From: Thinopyrum elongatum
Lineage: Eukaryota; Streptophyta; Magnoliopsida; Poales; Poaceae
Reading direction: 5' to 3'
Assembly (NCBI GenBank): GCA_011799875.1
Contig: CM022297.1
Coordinates: forward strand, 367,517,105 to 367,581,104
DNA: 64,000 nucleotides
Positions 1 to 12,000 of the stretch are shown piece by piece (position 1 is the stretch's first letter; each line of letters opens with the position of its first letter). Below the pieces are notes generated by a model, which was given only the letters and a program-made list of their open reading frames with translations, had not been told where the DNA came from and did no database searches. The position numbers and the translations under genes were made by a program.

Positions 1-3000
1 TGTGGTCATCCGACCACTCATCCCATAGTCATCCCATGGCTGACATATCATATTTCTGCTACCATCATTATCGCTACTATGGTTGACCACCTAGTGAGGT
101 CTGGACGGACTGTCCAATACCGTGGAGTCGGCTATTCGAATAGATTTTACACTCTGCAGAGGTTGTGCACTTTACCCACACCATGGAGCACCTGACCTCA
201 TGATCCCATTTGGGTGGACCAGCGTTGCTCCAATTAAACCTGCCTGACCCGTGACTCTCCCGTCGTACCACCGGAAATCATCCTCCCCCGGAGTCCTGCC
301 CTGGGTGGCCCCTGTGTCACCGCATGACACCTGCCACCGTCGTGGCCAACAAACTGTCCCAAACGGGGACCTGGTACCATATAACTCAACTGGGCACACA
401 AGGTTATCGCCGCCTAGCGGGCCAAGGTAGCGCGCACGCATAACCTTCCCTGTCGGGCGGAAGAGCACGCGATCAGACCAAGTCAAGGCCGTCCCATATC
501 GGCAAATGTGGCTGCATGGATAAGTCCGGATAGGTGACTCAAGATCAACCATGAAGTATCTAATCTCTGAACAATCTCTGTCATGGCTGACACTCCGATA
601 TCATAGCAATCCAAGTTAAAATGATATCTCGCTAGAAATCCGGTAACAGTTATACTTAAGCCACTACTACTAACTCATCTCCACAAACTGCCGGATGAAA
701 TCCTAAATAATCATAGACAGTGATCTCAACATCATAGCATCAAAGAGTGGGTAAACTACTAGTCACTATCAATCCGGTACTCAACATGGTAGTCACCTAT
801 CCAAGAATTAACTCAAGCATTGTATGATCCAATCCATTTCACAAATAACTCATACTTGTTGTTGAAGTAAATAGTTAAACTATTATATTGCAATGCAATT
901 ATGCAGATGAAAGTTGTGGCTTGCCTGGGGATGAAGGGACCATTGGGAAGAAGTGCGGGGAGTCCGCGGAAACGATCACCAGAAACAGTTCTCTCTCGGA
1001 GGGGGCTGTTTACGGGCAAGGGCAAAATGATCATTTCCACTATGTCAAAACGTTATGAAAATGACTCCATCGGAGCGGGCTCGACGAGACGAAGACGTGG
1101 GCGTTGGATTCACCTGATTCGGAGTTACGGATGAAAAGTTATAGCCGTTTGAAGTCCAGGGACCAATCTGTAAAAAGATTTCTCATAAACAGGCCCCTGA
1201 CTGATAAAACAGAAAGCGCTTTTCTGGAAATGCGCTTTACAGAAGAGAAAGCGTACTTTGGCTTGAATAGCACCAGAAACATGTTTTCAGAAGAGGGAAA
1301 CGTACTTTGGAAAGTACGCTTCCACTTGCCACATCAGCTGAGCGGGGTCAACCCCTTGGTCTGGCTGATAGGCAGGGCCCTCGGGCAGTTGGGGGCTGGC
1401 GCTCGTCGTCGTCTCCTTCCTCGTGTTCCCCCGACAGAGCAGAGGAGGAGCAGAGGCACGGGCGCTCCCGGCGTCGGCCCCGGTAGCTCCGGCCGTCCCC
1501 GGCCGAGGCGAGGGCACCGGCGGCCTCGGGCGAAGGCGCCGCACCCGTTCAGGGGAGAAGCACGGCTGGAGAGGGGCTAGAACGGCGGCGACTCTTGGCA
1601 ACAGAGAGCAGGGGAGGGCGGCGACCGGAAGAGGGGCGACGGCCTCGGGCACTCCGGCGACGAGCGAAGAGGTGGGGCGGGCTCGCCAGAGGGTGGGGAA
1701 GGTGAGGGTGGTGGAAGGAAGGGAAGAGGAGCTCGGGACAGCCTCAATTTAGGAGAAAGTCGCCGGCGGCCATGGCGGCAAAGGGCGGCGAGGAGAGGCT
1801 CTGGAGCTCGGGCGAGTGGACGGGGGAAACCAGAGGAGGGTGGTGGAGCTGGTGGCGCGGTCGAGAGGGACTCGGGGGCCTATATATAGGCGCGGCGAAG
1901 CGAGGTGATAAGGACGGCCACGGAGATGATCTTAGCCATGCACTAGAGCTGCAGGTGACGTGGCTGTCGGGTTCCGGCGTCGGGAAGCTTCACGGAGGAG
2001 CGGAGAGGGCTCAGGCGTAGTCGGGAAGGCTCGAGCTCGTCCGTATACGGCGGCAGCTGTAGATGAACAGAGTGGGTACGGCGGCATTTGTCGCGGCGCG
2101 GTGAGGAGGAATCCGGAGGGGGAGATGGGTCTAGAGCGATTACGAGGCCAAGGGGAAGCTGCTAGACATGGTTAGGTGGCGAGGGAGAGGAGGAACGCGA
2201 CGAGGCCGAAGAGTTCCATCGCCAGAGCGCTCTGGCTGGCATGCCAGACGTGTGGTCACCGCGTGAACTGGCACACGCGGTGCACCCTGGCATGCAGCGT
2301 CTTGTCCAGCGCAAAATACATCCAAGGAAGGGCCCCTCTGAGGTGATAGTTCATCAAAAGAGGCCAAGAGTGGATGTGAGGCTTCACTGGAAGTTTGTTG
2401 TAGCAAACTTATCCACACATCTGTGCTCAACAGGAAGGTGATAAGAAGCAAATGAAATGTCTGGGAGGTTTAGGGTAGGAAGGACTACAATCTTGTGAAA
2501 TTTGGAGAGAAATGGACCAAGATTTAACAGGGTTGCTTTGCAACTGACCAATCTGGTCCAGAAACTCAATCTTGATGTGCCACTCACATGGAGTAGCCCA
2601 TTGGGCTGAAATTTGGTAGAACATGATGATTTGTTCATATGAGAGTGCCATAAAAATTTCATGCCATTTGGACAAGCCAAAATGGTACTTCCTTCACAAT
2701 GAACCTCTCTGACCAGAATCTTAGAAAAAATCTAGGGAATTATTGGGAAGATGAAATGAGCCCAAATTTGGTGGAGATAAGTTATATGGGTAAGAGAATG
2801 CTATGGTAAATTGTCAGAAATTATGGAGCAATATAAAATATAGTTGCTTCAGGCTGTGCTCACATAGATGATTGGATAGGGTTGAAACTTGGTGGAGAGT
2901 CATGATTTGAGTATATGAAGATTCTTGCAAAATTTCAACTCATTTGGATACTCCTAGCTAGCACTTAATTCACAAAGATTCCAGTTGACCAGAAACTTTG

Positions 3001-3523
3001 GAAATTAGCCAAGGGAGATTTAATATCCAAATGAAGTTGAATTTTGGCATGTGGCAATTATATGGATAGGAAAGAATTCCCAAAAAGTTTGAGACCAAGC
3101 AAGCAAATATAAAGGGTACTTGCTTCCCAACTTGGCAGCTAGGGCAGAATTAGAAAAGGAATATTTGTGAAATATTTTTGAACATGTCAAGGAAGGGTTT
3201 GACATATTTGTGGAATATATGACCCAAACAATTTATGAGAATTATTTGGGAATCTTGGGAATGATGGAGATGTGGGTTGCTTCACAACCCAGGATAACAG
3301 GGTTATTCCTTTAACAAAAAAAAGGAATATTCCCAAGGAAAAGAATATTGGGATTGGTCCAAGATGGAAATGGCAAGGTCTTGGGATGGTTTTGAGGTTG
3401 GCAAGCCACTTGGGAAGAGGAATCAAGGGTGATCCCTCCAGGTTGCAAGACCACTAAGCCACATAAAGGCAAATCCAAACCAAAATCAAAAGGAAAAAAA
3501 TGGGCAAAATCCAGGGTGTTACA
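1..3523 (-). mobile_element. Partial very long Gypsy-type LTR (region A), minus strand
   Basis: Read on the minus strand, this stretch begins at 3523 with TGTAACACCC, a common start of Triticeae Gypsy LTRs, and continues without convincing coding sequence to the left window edge. About 3.4 kb in (roughly 100-180) it contains a block (GTGCAC..CTCTGCAG..CGAATAGCCG) that also lies about 3.4 kb from the start of the solo LTR at 38809-51796. That suggests a comparable LTR of about 4.2 kb, with the last ~0.8 kb outside the window. GC-rich stretches at 1350-2200 produce several overlapping open frames on both strands, which I take as base-composition artefacts. The partner LTR is not visible, so the element could be a solo LTR or a truncated copy. 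Boundary at 3523 seen; family unknown. Confidence 0.6.
1881..1888 (-). promoter_or_regulatory. Possible TATA box of the region A LTR
   Basis: A near-palindromic TATATATA inside GGCC...GGCGCGG stands out from GC-rich surroundings, about 1.6 kb from the LTR start on the minus strand. This is a plausible LTR core promoter. Direction is inferred from the LTR orientation only. Confidence 0.35.
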
Positions 3524-3555
3524 CCTTTGGCATCTGCCGTGCGCCCACCACGACA
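3524..3555 (-). other. Short remnant between region A LTR and truncated Angela LTR
   Basis: About 32 bp separate the TGTAACACCC boundary from the first base that aligns with the Angela LTR (3556, compared with 37223 in the 3' LTR). On the minus strand it ends GCCAAAGG directly before TGTAACACC, so it could be the polypurine end of the internal region of element A, left by a deletion that also removed the beginning of the Angela 5' LTR. Confidence 0.35.
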
Positions 3556-4287
3556 CCGGGCACCCCCAGCAAGTGTATGGGCCTTATGGGCCAAAGGGGG
3601 GAGTAGACCAGCCCACAAGGTGGCTGGTGCGCCCCTTCCCTTGGATGGCCCGCTCTAGGGGAAGGAAAGGGGAGGGGTGGCCCCTCCTGCCTTTCCCTCC
3701 TTAGGAGAGGAAGGAAAGGGGGGGCACCACCTCATCCTTCCTCCCGCACTCCAAATAAGGAAGGGGGCGCCACTTTGGGGAAGACCCCAAGTAGGATTCG
3801 GCCTACTTGGGGGCGCCTCCTGGCTGCTCCCTCCACCCCCTCCCCACCTATATATATGTGGGAGGGGGTGCCTAGCATACAACACAATATTGTCTTAGCC
3901 GTGTGCGGCACTCCCCTCCATCGTTTACACCCCCGGTCTTATTTTCGTAGTGCTTAGGCGAAACCTACGGAGATAGCTTCACCATCACCGTCACCATGCC
4001 GTCGTGCTGCCGGAACTCATCCACTACCTCGCCGTCTACTGGATCAAGAAGGCGGAGGACGTCACCGAGCTGAACGTGTGCTAAACGCGGAGGTGCCATA
4101 CATTTGGTACTCGATCGGTTGGATCGTGAAGAAAGTTCGACTACATCAACCGCGTTGTCAAACGCTTCCGCTTACGGTCTATGAGGGTACGTAGACACAC
4201 TCTCCCCCTCTCGTTGTTGTGCATCTCCATGGATAGATCTTGCATGTGCATAGAATTTTTTTTGTTTTCCATGCAACGTTTCCAATA
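3556..4287 (+). repeat. Angela #1 5' LTR, truncated at its left end
   Basis: These 732 bp align with the last part of the 3' LTR, starting at 37223 (CCGGGCACCCCC) and ending at the LTR terminus, which is decayed here (CCAATA instead of CCAACA). The reconstructed 3' LTR is about 1.77 kb, so roughly the first 1.04 kb is missing. The left break abuts the 32-bp remnant of element A. Confidence 0.85.
3849..3857 (+). promoter_or_regulatory. TATA box of Angela #1 5' LTR
   Basis: CCTATATATATGTGGGAGG lies in the retained part of the LTR. The same motif is in the 3' LTR near 37516. It is the expected core promoter of the element; whether it is used is unknown. Confidence 0.55.
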
Positions 4288-4288
4288 G

Positions 4289-4306
4289 TGGCATGCGAGC
4301 CAGGTC
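4289..4306 (+). other. Decayed primer-binding site of Angela #1
   Basis: TGGCATGCGAGCCAGG replaces the TGGTATCAGAG type of site (complement of the initiator Met-tRNA 3' end) that is preserved at 55115 in Angela #2. It begins one base after the LTR. Several substitutions make priming unlikely. Confidence 0.7.
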
Positions 4307-5553
4307 TATGCGTAGATGATATGCACGAGTAGAACACAAAGAGTTGTGGGCGGTGATAGTCATACTGCTTACCACCAACGTCTAATTTTGATTCTGCGGT
4401 ATTGTGGGATGAAGCGGCCCGGACCAACCTTACATGTCCATGTACATGAGACCGGTTCCACCGACAGACATGCAACTTGTTTTGCATAAAGGTGGCTGGC
4501 GGGTGTCTGTTTCTCCTACTTTAGTTGAATCGAATTTGACTACGGCCGGTCCTTGAAGAAGGTTAAAACATCAAACTTGATAAATCACCATTGTGGTTTT
4601 TGCCGTACGTAAGAACGGTTCTTGCTAGAAGCCCGTAGCAGCCACGTAAAACTTGCAACAACAAAGTAGAGGGCGTCTAACTTGTTTTTGCAGGGCATGT
4701 TGTGATGTGATATGGTCAAGATATGATGTGATATACGTTGATGTATGAGATGATCATGTTTTGTAATATCGACAACCGACAGGAGCCTTAGGGTTGTCTC
4801 TTTATTGTATGAAATGCAAACGCCATGTAATTGCTTTACTTTATCGCTATGCGTTAGCAATAGTTGTAGAAGCAATAGTTGGTGAGACAACCCTGACGCA
4901 ATGATGGAGATCAAGGTGTCAAGCCGGTGACGATGGAGATCATGACGATGCTTTGGAGATGGAGATCAAAAGCACAAGATGATGATGGCCATATCATGTC
5001 ACATATTTTGATTGCATGTGATCTTTATCCTTTATGCATCTTATTTTGCTTAGAACAACGGTAGCATTATAAGATGATCCCTTCACTAAATTTCAAGATA
5101 AAAGTGTTCTCCCCGAGTATGCACCGTTGCCAAAGTTCGTCGTTTCGAAGCACCTCATGATGATCGGGTCTGATAGACTCTACGTTCACATACAACGGGT
5201 GTAAGACAGTTTTGCACATGCAAAATACTTGGGTTAAACTTGACGAGCCTAGCATGTACAAACAAGGTCTCGGAACACTGGAGACCGAAAGGTCGAACAT
5301 GAGTCATATAGTAGATATGATCAACATGGAGATGTTCACCATTGAAGACTACTCCATCTCACGTGATGATCGGACATGGTTTAGTTGATTTGGATCATGT
5401 ATCACTTAGACAACTTGAGGGATGTTGATTTAAGTGGGAGTTCATTAGTAATTTGATTAATTGAACTTAATTTATCATGAACTTAGTCTTAATAGTTTTT
5501 GCATATCTATGTTGTAGATCAATAGCTCACGATATAGCTCCCTTATTTTTGAT
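4307..5553 (+). other. Angela #1 untranslated leader
   Basis: About 1.25 kb of leader with no credible ORF. It is closely similar to 55127-55801 of Angela #2 (shared stretches such as GATGATATGCACGAGTAG and the repeated GGAGATCA motifs). A long leader before gag is typical of BARE1/Angela elements. Small open frames on the minus strand here are chance. Confidence 0.75.
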
Positions 5554-6345
5554 ATGTTCCTAGAGAAAACTAAGTTGAAAGATAATGGTAGCAATAATGC
5601 GGACTGGGTCCATGATTTGAGGATTATCCTCATTGCTACACAGAAGAATTATGTCCTTGATGCACCGCTAGGTGACAGACCTATTGTAGGAGCAGATGTA
5701 GACGTTATGAACGTTTGGCAAGCTCGATATGATGACTACTTAATAGTTTAGTGCGCCATGATTTACGGCTTAGAACCGGGACTTCAAAAATGTTTTGAGC
5801 ATATGAGATGTTCCAAGAGCTGAAATTGGTATTTCAGACTCATGCCATGTTGAGAGGTATGGGACCTCAGACAAGTACTTTGCCTACAAGATGGAGGAGA
5901 ATAGCTCAGCCAATGAGCATGTGCTCAGAATGTATGGGTACTACAATCGCTTGAATCAAGTGGGAGTTAATCTTCCAGATAAGATAGTGATTGACAGAGT
6001 TCTCTAGTCACTGTCACCAAGCTACTAGAACTTCATGATGAATTATAATATGCAAGGGATGACGAAAATGATTCCCGAGCTCTTCGCGATGCTGAAATCG
6101 GCGAAGTAGAAATCAAGAAAGAGCATCAAGTGTTGATGGTTAACAAGACCACTAGTTTCAAGAAAAAGGGAAAGGGAAAGAAAGGGAACTTCAAGAAAAA
6201 TGGCAAGCAAGTTGCCACTCCCGTGAAAAAGCCCAAAGCTGGACCTAAGCCTGAAACTGAGTGCTTCTACTGCAAAGGGAATGGTCACTAGAAGCGGAAC
6301 TGCCCCAAATACTTGGCGGATAAGAAGGATGGCAAAGTGAACAAA
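5554..6345 (+). pseudogene. gag: Angela #1 gag (capsid/nucleocapsid), broken
   Basis: The start is the ATG at 5554. The first 65 codons (M-F-L-E-K-T-K-L-K...) are open to a TAG at 5749-5751, after which similarity to the Copia gag (UBN2-type) continues through DKYFAYKMEEN-like and YYNRLNQVGVNLP-like segments. Later stops include a TAG near 6007 and one inside the zinc knuckle. The knuckle (about 6262-6304) reads C-F-Y-C-K-G-N-G-H-stop-K-R-N-C, a CX2CX4HX4C motif with its tryptophan position turned into a stop. A lysine-rich stretch (KKKGKGKKGNFKKNGK) precedes it, as expected for RNA binding. The gag would form the cytoplasmic virus-like particle; this copy cannot make it. Stops at CAG- and TGG-type codons fit C-to-T decay. 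Confidence 0.82.
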
Positions 6346-6626
6346 TGTATATTTGATATACATGTTATTGATGTGTACCTTGCTAGTATTCATAGTAACC
6401 CCTGGGTATTTGATACTAGTTCAGTTGCTAGAATTAGTAACTCGAAATAGGAGTTGCAGAATAAACAGAGACAAGTTAAGGGCGAGGTGATGATGTGTGT
6501 TGGAAATGATTCCAAGGTTGATATGATCACCATCGCACACTCCCTCTACCGTCGGGATTAGTGTTGAACCTAAATAAATGTTATTTGGTGTTTGCGTTGA
6601 GCATGAATATGATTTGATCATGTTTA
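6346..6626 (+). pseudogene. Angela #1 aspartic protease remnant
   Basis: Downstream of gag the frame reads W-V-F-D-T-S-S-V-A-R-I-S-N, matching the Copia protease active site D-T-G-S with the glycine replaced by serine. A stop follows within a few codons, and the rest of the domain is scattered with stops and appears shortened before the integrase frame begins. Protease would cleave the Gag-Pol polyprotein; this copy is dead. Confidence 0.7.
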
Positions 6627-7982
6627 TTGCAATACGGTTATTCATTTAAGTCAGAGAATAATTGTTGTTCTGTTTACATGAATAAAACTTTCTATGGTCA
6701 TACACCCAATGTAAATGGTTTATTGAATCTCGATCGTAGTGATACACATATTCATAGTATTGATGCCAAAAGATACAAAGTTGATAATGATAATGCAACA
6801 TACTTGTGGCACTGCCGTTTAGGTCATATTGGTGTAAAGCACATGAAGAAACTCCATGCAGATGGACTTTTGGAGTCATTTGATTATGAATCATTTGATA
6901 CTTGCGAACCATGCCTCATGAGCAAGATGACAAAAACTCCGTTCTCCGGAACAATGGAGCGAGCTAATGACTTATTGGAAATCATACATACCGATGTATG
7001 CGATCTGATAAGTGTTGAAGCACGCGGCGGGTATCGTTATTTTCTCACCTTCACAGATGATTTGAGTAGGTATGGGTATATCTACTTGATGAAACACAAG
7101 TCTGAAATGTTTGAAAAGTTCAAAGAATTTCAGAGTGAAGTGGAGAATCATCGTAACAAGAAAATAAAGTTTCTACGATCTGATCACGGAGGCGAATATT
7201 TGAGTTGCGAGTTTGGCCTTCATTTAAAACAATGTGGAATTGTTTCACAACTCACGCCACCTGGAACACCACAGCGTAATGGTGTGTCCGAACATCATAA
7301 CCATACTTTATTAGATATGGTGTGTTCTATGATGTCTCTTACCGATTTACCACTATCGTTTTGGGGTTATGCATTAGAGACAGCCGCATTCACGTTAAAT
7401 AGGGCACCATCTAAATCCGTTGAGATGACACCATATGAACTGTGGTTTGGCAAGAAACCTAAGCTGTCGTTTCTTAAAAGTTTGGGGATGCGACGCTTAT
7501 GTCAAAAGGCTTCAGCCTGATAAGCTCGAACCCAAAGCAGAGAAGTGCGTCTTCATAGGATACCCAAAAGAAACTATTGGGTATACCTTCTACCATAGAT
7601 CCGAAGGCAAAATCTTTTTTGCTAAGAACGGGTCCTTTCTAGAGAAGGAGTTTCTCTCGAAAGAAGTGAGTGGGAGGAAGGTAGAACTTGATGAGGTAAT
7701 TGTACCTTCTCTCGAATTGGAAAGTAGCACATCACAGAAAACCGTTCCCGTGATGCCTACACCAACTAGAGAGGAAGCTAATGATGATGATCATGAAACT
7801 TCAGATCAAGTTACTACTGAATTTCATAGGTCGACCAGAGCATGATCCGCACCAGAGTGGTACGGTAATCCTATTCTAGAAGTCATGTTATTAGACCATG
7901 GCGAACCTACGAACTATGAAGAAGCTGTGATGAGCCCAGATTCCGATAGATGGCTTGAGGCCATGAAATCTGAGATTGGATC
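6627..7982 (+). pseudogene. int: Angela #1 integrase (GAG-pre-integrase plus DDE core), frameshifted
   Basis: Open from about 6627 to 7520, then continued in another frame from about 7480 to 7845 and, after a stop, to the insertion point at 7982. The HHCC zinc-binding pre-integrase motif is visible (LWHCRLGHIG...CEPCLMSKM), followed by the catalytic core: D in IHTDVCD, D in LRSDHGGEY and E in NGVSEHH. The frameshift fits one extra A in the run 7476-7479. The second frame carries the C-terminal VWGCDAYVKRL...GYPKETIGY segment typical of Copia. A stop after HRSTRA near 7843 precedes the linker to RT. Integrase would insert the cDNA into the genome. Coding resumes at 25039 beyond the 17-kb insertion. 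Confidence 0.85.
7978..7982. repeat. Left TSD (GGATC) of element B1
   Basis: GGATC directly before TGTCGGTG is repeated at 25034-25038 directly after CCCTCA. Removing 7983-25038 rejoins the Angela coding sequence between integrase and RT, which confirms the boundaries. Confidence 0.95.
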
Positions 7983-8432
7983 TGTCGGTGTCAAAACCGG
8001 CAGACCTCGGGGTAGGGGTCCCTAGCTGTGGATCTAGGATCGATGGTTAACAAGGGACGACGAACATAGTGTTTACCCAGGTTCAGGCCCTCTCGAAGAG
8101 GTAAAACCCTACGTCATGCTTGATTGTATTGAATGTATAACGTGGTTTACAGAGTAGATCTACCTCGAGATCAGCATGAGCTAAACCCTAAGGCTATGAG
8201 GTGATGAATGTAGCCCTTCCCTAATGACTACAACCCTCGGTTTATATAGACACCAATAGGGCTAGGGTTATCGAAGATAGATTACAACAAGGGTTTGAAG
8301 AGATCATGTGCCTTCTTGACTTGGAGGGCACACCATGGCTTCATTGATCTCCCGTCATTATACGGCTCCACCAGTCCGGCCCATGTGCAATGAGCCGTCG
8401 CCCCGAGGACCCCTTAGTCCATGACTCCCTCA
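7983..8432 (-). repeat. B1 LTR (3' LTR on the minus strand)
   Basis: Starts TGTCGGTGTC and ends CTCCCTCA on the plus strand. It aligns along its length with 24583-25033 with scattered substitutions, a few percent by eye, and a 1-bp length difference. Confidence 0.93.
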
Positions 8433-8446
8433 GTAGCCCCCGAACT
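8433..8446 (-). other. B1 polypurine tract
   Basis: On the minus strand the sequence before the LTR reads GTTCGGGGGCTAC then TGAGGGAG. The G-rich run next to the LTR is the expected plus-strand primer. It fixes the element's orientation as minus. Confidence 0.65.
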
Positions 8447-9008
8447 TGCCTCCAACGCCAAGACTTGTATCCAGTATCCATCCATCCGACCAGTATTCGG
8501 CTTGCGGGGCGAGTTCCTCAGTATGTCTCTCCCCTGTTCGGAACCAAGTGATGTCTGGAATCTGAAATGGTAGTTTTACTTAACACCGGAGGTAATAATA
8601 AAAACATCGCTCAAGCGCAAATAGTGCCTTTACCTGACAAATTTTTCTCTTTCAACGAAGAGTCGCTTCCGGCCATAACACCAAGCAGTTACTATTTCTC
8701 AAAGCGCGACTCGAGGCTGACACCACGTTTAACACGTTCCCTCAAGGTGGAGATCGTGTCCCGCTTTTCGGGGGATATGGTTAATGATTTTGATTCCCCT
8801 CCCCGCTCATAATGTTGCGGAGATATCAGGAAGTGGAGAGGCCAGCGGCGTGGAAAAAGGAATCCCCGGCCTGCCAACAGTCTATAAAGGGGGGACGCTA
8901 TAGTCTGCATCCCACGCCCTCTTCCACCTTCCGCTCACACAGACCTTCAGAGCTCCAGCGCCCTTTCTCTCTGCTTCCACAGCGAAACCCACTTCACCTC
9001 CTTCGACC
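8447..9008. other. B1 region between LTR and the opposite-strand gene
   Basis: No ORF with recognisable content. It contains the promoter and 5' UTR of the plus-strand gene that starts at 9009. Confidence 0.5.
8883..8888 (+). promoter_or_regulatory. TATA box of the plus-strand gene in B1
   Basis: TCTATAAAGGGGGG lies about 125 bp upstream of the ATG at 9009, a normal distance for a plant gene with a short 5' UTR. The intervening sequence is C-rich, as plant 5' leaders often are. It lies outside the LTR, so the gene appears to have its own promoter. Confidence 0.6.
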
Positions 9009-12000
9009 ATGGCTGGATCTGGCGCCAATGGGAAGTGGGAGGCCTCCTCCGTCACCAACGAGGACATTCTGAAGCTGAAGGAGGCTGGCTACTTGCCGGC
9101 CGATGTCGCCCATCGGGCCCCTGAAGAGGGCCAGATCATCCCTACGCCCGAGCCGGGTGAAAGGGTAGTTTTTCTCCCCCATTTCCTTCGAGGGCTCGGA
9201 TTTCCCCTGCATCCCTTTGTGCGGGGGCTGATGTTCTTCTACGGGCTGGATTTTCATGATCTAGCCCCCAACTCCCTCCTCCACATTTCGACCTTCATCG
9301 TCGTCTGTGAAGCACTCCTCCGAGTCCAGCCGTACTTTGGTTTATGGCTGAAGGTGTTCAATGTCAAGCCCAAGGTGGTCGGCGGCGAGCATGCGGACTG
9401 CGGACTGCGGAGGGGCCATGATTAGTAAGCTGACACGGGTCCAGTGGCCGGACGGCCACTTTGTCGACACCATTCGGATGTGGCAGAAGGAGTGGTTTTA
9501 TATCACTGAGCCGAGGGAGGCCGCATGGGAAGCGGCCCCCGCATTCAGGTCCGGTCCCCCTACCAGATTGGCCTCCTGGACCACCAAGAGCCCGGACTGG
9601 GGGTGTGTTGCTGACACGAAAACGCTGTAGAAGCGCGTCGACAGCATAATAGAGACCGGCGCGAAGCTGGTCGACGTGGTCCAGATCATGCTCCACCACC
9701 GGCTCCTCCCTTGCCAGGCGAGGGCCAAGCCTATGTGGGAGCACGAGCCCGAGGATCTGGCCACCGTGCGACACCTCTACGGTACAACTCCTGACAAGAT
9801 ATGGGGCCAATTATTCCAGCCCTAGAAGGAGTGGCCGGTCGAGGGGAAGGACATCGGCCTTGACACCGCGAACCCCCCAAGGGAGGTGAGCGGCATTCTT
9901 TTTCGAGAAGGGTTCGAATATTCACTCCATGTTTGATTCGGTCTAACCCTGGTATGTGGATTTTGCAAGGCTGGCTCTCCAAGGCCAAGAAGATCCACGG
10001 CCCAGCGCCTCTGCCGGAAGGGCCCCGATCAAAGCTGCTGGTCATGGTGCCTTATAAGGCGCCCGCCAAGAAGGGCAAGAAGAAAGGAGAGCTGGAGGCC
10101 AGGGAGGGCCTCCACCATAGGGTTCGTCTGGGCAATCGGTCTGGAGATGCTGCGGCCTCATCCGTGCAGGATGGGGGCGAGGATGAGGACGAGGAGGAGA
10201 GTGCCTCCTCGCATTCCAAGAAGAGGGCGGTGTCCGAGGACGTCGACGAGGTCCAACCTTCTCCGGCCCCAAAGAGACGATGCCGGCCCAAGCTGGTGCT
10301 TCTGATAGTTTGGACTCCGACAAGGATTCCGAAGTGTCCGAGAAGGTTCCGGTGAAAGATCCCCCGGCCAGCAGGTAAGGCGTTGGCATTTTTAGCTATC
10401 TCGTTTTTAGTAATTTGCTTTAGTTGAAGGTTAACCCCTCTGAGTTGCAGTCCCCCACGTGAACGCCCCACCGAGCAGACTTCGGAGGGGACGTCTCCGC
10501 CCGCCGAACTGGCGGACATCGAGTCTATGGCGCACTCTGCACCTCCTCCGATCCCCGAAGAGGTTGAGGAGGTGCGGTCCCAAAGGACTCCTCCTCCTTC
10601 GAACACAGAGGGGGAGGCGGATGCCATAATGACCGAGGTTAACACCTTGGTCATCGAAGACCAGGAGGGAGCGTCCCTCTTGGCTGGCGAGGGAAAGGAG
10701 TCCAGGCCATCCGGACCCCAACCGTCGACCGCTCCCGAGCCCCCAAGGCCTTCGACGGCACAGGCTCCTCCCAGCGGGGGAGGGGCCGGGGAGCCAACGC
10801 TAGTGCCGAACACCTCCACACGGGCGGCAGCTGGCTGGCCAGATGTTCTAGAGAAGCTGGTGAGCAGCTCCGTCATCGTTGATGGGCACCGCACTCTAAT
10901 GAGTGCGGTTATGCAGAGTGTTCGTTCCGTCCAATCCGGACTGAACGACGCTGTCCACGGCCTTCTAACAGGCTTTGAGGTAAGTCAAGTAATGCTCTTT
11001 CCTCATAATGCGGTTGTAATTGTTAGTTTAGGTAGGCCGTATACATAGCAGCCCCCGAGGCTCTGCCAGGACCTCAGAGAGACCTGCAGAGGATCAAATT
11101 CGGTAAGCCGAATAATAATGTCAACATATTTTTTGCTGACGCAGGCATCTTCCGTGGCCACGGCTGCTAATGCCGTGGCGTTAGAGGAGATGGATCAGAT
11201 GCTCAAGCTTTCCGATCAAGAGCTTGACCTTGTCAACAAACGGCTTGACGAGGCGCAAGGTAAGCCCTGTGAGAAGATGTGTACTTGCTTGATGCCGGAT
11301 ATTGACGATCTGTACTGTATGCTAATCCCTTATCTTGATGACCCTGTAGCTGCTGCCGCCGAGGTCGAGGGCTTGAAGGAGGCCCTGAAGAAAGCCGAGG
11401 CCGAGGTGGCCGAGAAGAAGAAGGCCACTAAGAAGGCGGTGGCTGAGCTTGAGAAGGTCAAGCTTGCTGCCGAGCAACATGAGGCTCAGGTGACCGAAGT
11501 CCAAGTGGAGCTCCAGGATGCCACCAAGAAGCTGGAGGCCCTTGAGAAGGGGCAGGAGGAGCAATCCTCCCAGCTATCCAAGGTGGAGAAGGAGCTTCAG
11601 GAGGCGAGGAGTGATGCTCGAGGTGTCCGGGAGGAGCTCCGCCAAGCCGCGCAAATTGCCAATGGTAAGAAATATTTACTGCAGAGTGTGTTCGGAGGCA
11701 ACAGATTCGCCCTGCTGATGAGCGTCTGGCACTCCGCAGGCGTCTTCGCCGAACTTCCGAAGAATGCGGCGGCCGCGGCAAGGCACTATGCCACCCTCGA
11801 GGAGGACTCCACACAACGGCTCTTCTGGTCACAGGTTCCGGACTCCGAGCGTCCACCCCTCCTCAGCAATCAAATGAAGCAGCTGATGGGGATGCATCGG
11901 ATGTCCGAGCTGGCCTTGAAGGACCTCTGTGTCAGCCTGTGGCCGGCCGAGCCCATTCCGGACACCTACTTCGGCCTTGTGCAGAAGCTGCGGGAGGCGC

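Noticed and set aside
1104..2175. Overlapping GC-rich open frames on both strands in region A, rich in R, G, P and A
   Set aside because: They overlap on both strands, have no known motif and lie inside an LTR; GC-rich DNA with few stop codons explains them.
10052..10894. 280-codon minus-strand frame opposite the spliced gene
   Set aside because: It is the antisense shadow of acidic/serine-rich exons, spans two proposed introns and has no similarity to gag or pol.
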